64,000 bases of DNA from Blepharisma japonicum (taxonomy: Eukaryota; Ciliophora; Heterotrichea; Heterotrichida; Blepharismidae): the NCBI GenBank assembly GCA_949751835.1, contig CATKHK010000011.1:558327-622326 (forward strand), written 5' to 3'. Shown here one piece after another: positions 56,424-64,000 of this stretch; the stretch's first letter is position 1, and the number at the start of each line of letters is the position of its first letter. The position numbers were made by a program, and so were the translations under genes. A model generated the notes under the pieces. That model had not been told where the DNA came from and did no database searches. It saw nothing but the letters and a program-made list of their open reading frames with translations.

Positions 56424-57862
56424 TATCTTTTTTGTATTAATTTATTAATTTAATGCCTCCCTAGGCTGACATTCAAATAATACTAATCAATTAATAAAAA
56501 TCTTAATACTCTTTGGTTTTTATTTTAGCTATGACAGAATTGCAATTATTTTAAACTCATGGAAAACACAATTTTAATTAAATAATTTTAAAGAGAAGCA
56601 ATTTATATTAATCACATTTTTTCTCATCAATTTAATTTATTTAACCTCTAAAATACTTAAATCTCAAAGATACGTAAATTTTTTATTAAATCTATTTATT
56701 TTCTCCAAAGAAGTTTATTGCAAAAATAAATAAAATCAGTAATTATATCGAAAAAAGCATCCTTAGTCAAAACAAAGGGATTTTTCCAATATTTTGTCAA
56801 CTCACTAAGGAGGGGGGAATCAAACTTTATTTTCAGCTCAATATCTTCTCTCTGCTGTAGAGTTGCCAAGGAAATAAGAGAAGATTATCATACTCAAAAA
56901 ATTTGGTCTTTTCTAATCATTAATTTTTACCTTAACGATTATAAATATTCTTCATTAAGAAAACAATACTTTCTTTTATTAATATAATGCATCTCTATAT
57001 TGTCAAAATAGCTTTCATTGCTGAATCTCATACATTATTTTATTAATCATATATCTTAGAATTTCATATCTAGCATTTTAATAGCTAGCATAATAAATCT
57101 AAAACTTCGCAACAAAATTATTGAGTCTCTGAATTATAGTCTAATGATAAGTACGGGAATAAATGCTGAATAGATTGTTTCGCATCGAAAAAAAGCAAAC
57201 TTTCATTCTGCTTTAATTCATTGTAATACTTGCTTTGATTTTTAATATGCAGTAAAATCATTAAATTTAAAGCTTAGATATTCCTCAACACTATTATCAA
57301 GATTTTTATATATTTAATAGTGAATTCTCAATAATAGCAATTTTAAATAAAATTTTAACTCCAAATTTAAATTTCAGCTTTTGCTGCTGTCTTTTATTTC
57401 TTTTAAAAATACAATGAAACAGTAAGAGTTTAGGACAAAAAACAATAATGCTTGGAATTGATACCGAAGCAAATAGAAAGCAGGCTTATTGCTATTTATT
57501 TATGTGCATTTTATCATCTACTATTACTTTCATTAAAAATTTAATTTAATTGTACTCAAGGAAAAGAGTTAATACTAAAATAAAAAATCATGGCAAACAT
57601 AAATCATATTAATTTATTAAAACACAGGTTGAGAGTGAAAAGATCTTAAAAACAATTTCCATCTATTAGAATTTAGTTAACTCCTAAGATTTTTGGTAAC
57701 CTTTTAACCCGCTCTATTTTCTGAGATCCGAAAAATTAACTCAAGTATGGAATGAAAATGCAATTGACATTAAATTATAAACTTATTTTTTAGGCTCTAA
57801 ATGGGAGGTTTTAAGGAATCTTCAGCCTGCTCAGAAGCGCATAATCTTAAAGACTTCAGATA
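56424..57862. other. Spacer between genes M and N with a receptor-gene relic
   Basis: 1.44 kb, AT-rich, no intact gene. About 57385-57510 resembles part of the membrane-domain coding sequence of genes L and N. The remainder shows nothing. Confidence 0.55.
57385..57510 (-). pseudogene. Relic of a receptor-like gene (membrane domain)
   Basis: About 125 bp align with the region of genes L and N encoding the IPSIIVWGIGIPTVSLFFL segment and its neighbours (for example 42250-42330), with many differences. It is probably the remains of a further tandem copy. Confidence 0.5.
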
Positions 57863-60800
57863 TTAATAGTAAATATTCTTATTATTTTGATTATTAAGGT
57901 CCTTTAGGCTAAATGTCCTTGATGGTGGAAAGTCTTCTTTTGAGTCTTCTTCTAGTAGTGTTGCAGATCTATTACTTCCACGAGTAAAAACATCTTCTAC
58001 AACCTCTACTTTTCTATTTTTTTCCTTTGTATGACGGTGGACAATGCCCAAAAACAAATCCCTCATATCGCTATTCAATGCTTTTTCAAGATCATCATCA
58101 ATAGGAATACTAGGCACTGGATCATCACCTGGGATAATTGAGAAGAATTTGTCGCCTTCTTTTACAATAACATGAGCAGGAGGTTTCTTCTCAAAAATAT
58201 CGTCACTTAGTCCGTCCAAGACGCGTCTGCTGAATCTCTTCCTCAGGCATGGGATAAGATCACTTGCTATTTGAAGATAGGCTCCAAACATTTTTTTTAT
58301 CCAAAAATTCAAGAAATAGATATTCACTCCACAAATTACAAAGAAAAATACATTTTCTGAAATCGAGTCCAAAGAGTCCGTCAAATAGTAAAGGCCGCAG
58401 TAGATGGTGACTGACGCAACCATGATTGATCGGAGCTCCATTTTATTTAAAATATCTCCATTATAAGGCTTTTTATCATTTTGCAAATATAGACAAAACA
58501 AAAGTAGAATCATTACAGTCAATGCCTGGATAGCAGTGGAAATGTTAGCCAAAAATACTGAACAGCACACAATCAGAATTTTCCTATATAAAATAATAAA
58601 TTCCCAATAGTAAGCTCTATATTTATAGCCATTAAAAAGAAATCCGAATTTCAATCTGACACTGATGGTATCCAAGGCTCTCTTATTTTTCCACAAAAAG
58701 AACAAGGAAACAGTTGGAATCCCAATCCCCCATACAATGATAGAAGGAACTGCCACTACCAAAGAGTAAAAGATATGTGTAGAGTCCCAACATCTGATAT
58801 CCAGATTGTCCACAAGCCAATATTCTCCGCTATCAATTTCTCTGCAAGAAAAGACTGCAAACATTGCTTTCACCAAGTTTGGGTGGAAAAGGAACAGCAA
58901 AATGACGATGGTTGAGATTAAATCATTTTTGAAAGTCTTCGCTGAGCGCTTATAAATAGCCATTGTTCCCCAGAATAATAATGATATCAATCCAATTACG
59001 ATTGGGATAAGGCTCATGAGGATCAGCTTGTTGAAATAAACTTGGTCCATGCCTTGTCCAGTGTCTAAGAAGCAGTCAAAAGAGTAGGCCTGCTCGCTAA
59101 CAGACCCTGCCTGGCTTTGAACAGAAAAAAGATCCACAACCAGACTAGGCCAAGACAAATCAAAAGTAGTCATAAGCATAACCATTTGTAAGTAGTTCGC
59201 AAAAATTTTGATATAGACTGAGTGAATTGCTTTTGGCTTATAAGCACTGTTTCGGGTCGTTCTGACCATGACTCCGCACACAATAATAACTATAAGGCAG
59301 ATCCCTATAACCTTAAATGAATTTGTAACTTCATCAGGGCATTTCCCACACGTATTTGAGCTCGTTCTTGAATAGCCTGAGGCGCAAGCTTGGCATAAAT
59401 TTCCTGAGTATCCTGTGCTGCACTCCCCTGTATAAGAGAGACTTGTTGTAGAGTTATAAGCCCCTCCTAAGCACGCTCCAGAGTTAGGACATGCGATAAA
59501 ATTATCTGAGTATTTGCTAGATCTCCAATAGCCACTCTGTGGAACCATTGTCCAATTCCCATAGCAAGTAGCTGAATGTGATGGGCAAGTTAGACATTGG
59601 GTGTTACTTGGATCTAAACTATAAAACCCTGAAGAGCAAACTTCGCAGTTAACTCCAACTGTTGCTTCACCTATGACGCACTCTCTTAGAGAAACCGCAA
59701 CATCCACAGTGCTGGCGAATGTCGCATCAGGAAGCTTGCTTTGCTTCGAAGTATCAATTCCTGTAGAAGTCACATAAATTGATACATCGGAGCCTGGCTC
59801 AGCAGATACTATAAAACTGGGAAAGTAGTAGACCCCTTTTTCTGCCGTAGCTTTTGTAGTGCCTGATAACGTTGTTGAGGTAGAATTTGTTGGGTATAAT
59901 TGAGCAGTGCTTGAACTGTCAGTCAGCACTATATTTCCATAATAATCTACCAGAGCTAATCTTAGTTCACTGGTCGTTGTCTGTCCTGATGCGATGCCTG
60001 ATATTGATGTCGCAGTAGGATTATCATCAAGCCTTCTGGTATAGTTCACCAACTTCCCATTTGCATCTACTGACATCAATTTTATTGCAAATGAAGAAAT
60101 TTCTGCAGCATAGGAAGCTGCATTGCCTTTAAAAGTATTCCCAGACTCAATAGGACTGATATCTTCCCAATTGATTCCTCCCCCATTGTATGTTGCAGTG
60201 TTGTTAACAAATTTGTTGGATGTCACGTTAAACACGCAGTCTGTATAATCTGTGCAAGCCAAGTTTATCCCTCCTCCATTTCCTATAGTTGGGATTGACC
60301 CTGAAACTGCTTCTGTTGTGGTGGCATTGTTTCCTGTGAATTCTGAGTTGGAAACGTTCAAATTAATATTATTTGTATAGATCCCTCCTCCTAAGGATGC
60401 TGAGTTGTTATTAAAGTAAGAACTTTTTATAATGTATGGATCTTTGATCCAGGTATCGCTAGAAGTTGACAAATAAAGGCCTCCACCTGTTTCAGCAGAG
60501 TTCATTTCGAAGGTACAGCCAGTTATGGAGACCGTCTCACAAGATATGCAAGCAAGTACACCTCCATTAGTGCCGACTCCATTGTAGAACTGAGAGCTTT
60601 CTAGCTTCACTGAGTTCATTTTGGAGCCATAAATGGCACCCCATTTGTAGTTCCTCATCACAGTTTTGTAAACTTCAAGGTCGCTCTCATATGAATTGAT
60701 GACTCCTCCTACATCTTTACTGTAGGAGTCTGTTAAATAACTATTTTTAATAGTCAAAACGCTGCTGGAGTATGCTAAGATTGCTCCACCTCCTCCTGTG

Positions 60801-63800
60801 GTCGCATTAGATCTGGTAAAAGTGCAATTGTCCATTGTTATTGTGCTGGAAATTGAAAAAATAGCCCCAGCTGAGCTTGAGCTGACTCCATCCGTGAAGG
60901 TAGAGTTGTACATGTCCACCTCGCTCTGGGTTGTGGCATAAATGAAGCTTCCCTGGTCCCCACTTTGGCTATAAAACCTTGAATTCGAAATTGTTGCATC
61001 AGAAAGCGTCAAAAGTATTCCAGGTGTTATTGAAGTAGCTGTATTTTTGTACACAGTAGATGTGTCAATGGTGATAGAAGAGTCAAGAAGGGCAATTGAA
61101 GCCTGATTAGAAGAGCTGTTTTCATGGATAGTTGAGTTCTTAAGAAGAGAACTTGTAGAAGAGGAGCCCAGCATATAAATGGCTGCTCCCTTATCAGTGC
61201 ATTTGTTTTGGTATATGAAAGAATTGGTAATGTTAAAGTAAGATCTTTGCTCATTAAAGATAGCCCCTCCTGAACCTCCTGCTGAATTTTCTTCAAATGT
61301 ACAGTTTAGACAGTAAAATTTAGATGCTGAGCCTGATGAAACGGCCCCACCATCCTGAGTTGCAGTGTTAGATGAAAAATATGTGTTGGTGCATTTAACA
61401 ATTGACGCGTCAAGCAATTTTATTCCTCCAGACGCTTTCCCCGCATTATTTTTGATCACTGAATCTAAGTCTGTTCAATAATCGTAGTCCATTCAAACTG
61501 GTATGCCAGTATTTGATGAGAATGTGCATGAATCAGTCTCAATGTGGGAGTAGACATCTGAATTTGTCATATAAAGCACAGCAGCTCCTGAGTTTGAAGT
61601 AAATTTAGTGGTCTTCATAAAGGTCTTGCAAGTTATAAGATCGCTTTCAGATGCAGTTTCCAAATATATTCCTGATGCTACTCTTCCGATATTTGAGGTA
61701 AACTCGCAATTTTCTATATTAAAAATCCCAGAAGCAAATAGAAATGAAAGGGTGCCTGAACTTGTAGCATTGTTTTTAGAAAAAGTAGTAGATTTAATTG
61801 TAGAAGTTTTGTAATCATAAATCTTTAGAGAACTGCCCAAATAAATTGCAGAGCCATAACTACCTGTATTCTCAGTGAAACTACAAGCTTCCACATTGAA
61901 TATAATTGAATTATATACAGCTCCTGAATTGTCAAAGTACATTCCGCCTCCATAATTAGAGCCCAAGTTATTAGAAAAAGTGCATGAGACAGCTGTGACT
62001 GTTATTCTTCCTGTCACAATCTGCTGGATGCAAACTCCTCCACCAATTTTGTAGGCAGTATTATTTTTAAAGGTATTATCGTACATATAAAGATATACCC
62101 CTGCAAAGAAGATTCCACCTCCACTTGTGCCTATATTAGAGTCAAAAGTAGTTTCGTTAATTGTCAGGTTTAGCGCACTTCCGTCTGCACAGACAGCCCC
62201 GTACCCTGTCTCTGCTAGGTTTTCATTAGTCTTTATGGTGCAGCTCATTATATGAGTTTCGTTGCCTCCACTTATATACAGCGCAGCTGGGTATTTTGTT
62301 GACTTTCCCACATTCCCACTGATGGTCACATCCTTGAAAACATTGATGTCTGAGTTTGATACAAGCACATATGGCGTTGAAGAGTATGCGAGACTACCTG
62401 CTATTTTCGATGAAACTATCGTAAAATTGGTCATAGTGCTCATTGAAGCCAATGAAGTGAAATCTAGAAATGCAGGGGAAGCTGAAAGAGTCTTTAAATA
62501 CATATTGCTGTTGTCTTTTCAAGGCTGGAAGACCAAGGTATTTACAGTGCTGTTTGTTGCCCCATTTGAGGTTATTTGTATGTCATCCATATATAGATTC
62601 ACAAGCTTGGTGAAATCCCAAAGTCCAGAGCCGCCAGAATTGTTGTTATCAAAAGTGAGGGTTTTCCAGTAAAATGTTCGCTGCCTTTGGAAAGCATTGA
62701 CTTTCCCATTTGAAGTGCTTACAGCAGCTGTTTGCCCATATATATATCTATCTTGCACAACACTATTCGAAATATAAATTAGTGGGCCTTTTTCTACACC
62801 ATTATACTTAATCTCAACGTTATTTCAGTTAATATTTTGCAGCTCAGTTTGGTATACAGCTGCAAAAAGCCCATAATTAACACCATAATTATACATAAAT
62901 GTTGAGCCTGTAATGGTTACATGGTCCATCAAATAATCAGTTATTTCTTTCTTAGAGTTGACATCAGAGTTCAGCTGCAAATTCGAAGTTTTTAAGTAAA
63001 TTAAAGAAGAGTACATATAATTGTAGGAGAAAGTGCAAGAGTCAATAGTAAGTGACTTAAATATTTCTAGGTAAATTAAAGAGTCATCTACAGAATTAGC
63101 TGCAGAATAGACTGCGTTGTTTTCGAAATTGATACTTTTAAAAGAAATGGTTTGGCTTCGTGGAGATCTAAGAAAGCCTTTCAAAGTTAAGGATGATGAG
63201 TACTCAAAACCGTTATTAATTCTTGTGACACTGCCAGTGTTATAAGTAAAATTGCCACAGCCATAGGAATAAGAGCTTGCACTTTGCACACAGTCTTTGA
63301 AGAGAATTACAGCAGATCCAGATGCAGGATTATTACGAATATTGTCAAAGTAAGTGCTAGTGAAATCTAAGTTTCCTCCGTTATTTTGAATGATTGAATT
63401 GAGTTCCATTCTTCAGTTGTTAAATTTGACAGTGTTCAGGATTAAAGTAGTTCCTGAAGTTACTTCAATCAAATTTATATTGTGATATTTTTGACACTGC
63501 GACGAGTCTGCAAAATCGGTTATTACGTTTCCCTGATCATCTTTATATGAACCGTCATACTGTTTAGTAACTGTAGGACAATACGAACAGGAGCCTCCTA
63601 AGCAGCTGTTTTTCCCATGAGCCCACTGGTCTCCGTCGAAAATTACATTGGCTATCGTAAGAGACTGAGTGTTTTGAGTTGTAATTGTCAAAAGATTTCA
63701 GTCCACTTTGGGCTTGAGATACACAATGGCATTGTTTTCAGTCATTATGATGAGACTCTTCCTGACAGTTTGCGAGTTATAAGGTTTTGCAGTGTCTGGG

Positions 63801-64000
63801 GCAACAACTGACATAGGGTTTGTTGTGTTCAGTTGAGTCAAATAATGAACTCCGTCCCCATCATTATTCAAATAGACAACTGCGTAAGCACTATTGATGG
63901 CAGTTAGCGCCAAGGCTAAAGACTCAAAAGGATTCGATTGAGTTCCGTCTCCTCCTAGTGCATCTGTTGAGCCCAGTGTTGTCACATAGTAATGCTTAGG
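57863..64000 (-). CDS. Giant beta-helix / polytopic membrane receptor-like protein (gene N), 5' end beyond window
   Basis: The last 2,045 residues are visible; the N-terminal signal and Lin12/Notch repeats would lie past position 64000. The visible part starts at KHYYVTTLGSTDALGGDGT, the beta-helix entry also seen in L and M, and runs through the Pmp-like repeats (units with GGAI, GGGI, GGVI), the CEVCSSGFYSL and GNLCQACASGYSR modules and a membrane domain with SVYIKIFANYLQMV and YYWEFIILYRKILIVCC. It ends in a longer cytoplasmic tail (...SRTFSLKDLNNQNNKNIYY, TAA) that is Ser/Asp/Glu-rich and unlike those of L and M. TGA-Trp codons interrupt the frame near 61493, 62519, 62825, 63413 and 63698. 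Confidence 0.87.

Noticed and set aside
1-64000. CRISPR arrays, rRNA, tRNA genes or bacterial operons
   Set aside because: None seen. The repeats are gene-scale duplications, and the tubulin, DEAD-box and intron evidence make the window eukaryotic.

Overview
The window reads as nuclear DNA of a heterotrich ciliate, most like Blepharisma. Two lines of evidence come from the sequence. First, TGA encodes tryptophan while TAA and TAG end genes. A beta-tubulin gene has TGA at three tryptophans that are nearly invariant in tubulins, and dozens of other reading frames join cleanly only when TGA is read as Trp. Second, introns are exactly 15 nt with GTA...TAG ends: one in a DDX41-like helicase and one at the same codon position in each of two giant receptor-like genes. 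DNA is AT-rich and spacers carry many decayed gene copies.

Layout. (1) 1-14.4 kb: a minus-strand tandem array of seven RING-between-RING (RBR) ubiquitin-ligase-like genes in two subgroups (copies 1-4 and 5-7). Copy 4 is frameshifted. A decayed OTU-protease/Gypsy-type-integrase element lies between copies 3 and 4, and RBR scraps and repeats sit in the spacers. (2) 15.0-17.8 kb: two plus-strand genes, the succinyl-CoA synthetase beta subunit and a DDX41-like DEAD-box helicase with altered motifs I and VI. (3) 18.4-38.2 kb: a minus-strand array of cysteine-rich secreted proteins, mostly with GPI-type tails: seven genes, two pseudogenes and the split remains of a third, with a divergent beta-tubulin gene in the middle. 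(4) 39.3-41.2 kb: a PP2C phosphatase and a four-pass membrane protein, both on plus. (5) 41.4-64.0 kb: three tandem minus-strand giant genes (about 2,450 codons each, the third cut by the window edge). They encode signal peptide, Lin12/Notch-type repeats, a long right-handed beta-helix (Pmp-like) ectodomain, cysteine-rich EGF-like modules, a polytopic membrane domain and a cytoplasmic tail.

The most unusual finding is a set of TA-bounded insertions inside members of the cysteine-rich array. In gene B, taking out 573 bp between two TA dinucleotides gives a 380-residue protein, exactly the length of neighbouring gene A. Pseudogene C carries three more TA-bounded insertions. This is the pattern expected of ciliate internal eliminated sequences (IESs), so the window may be germline (micronuclear) DNA, or macronuclear DNA that kept some IESs.

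The two extracellular families (small anchored Cys-rich proteins and giant beta-helix receptors) lie next to each other as fast-duplicating arrays and may both serve the cell surface. That is an inference from architecture only. The RBR array suggests a separate expansion of ubiquitin signalling genes.
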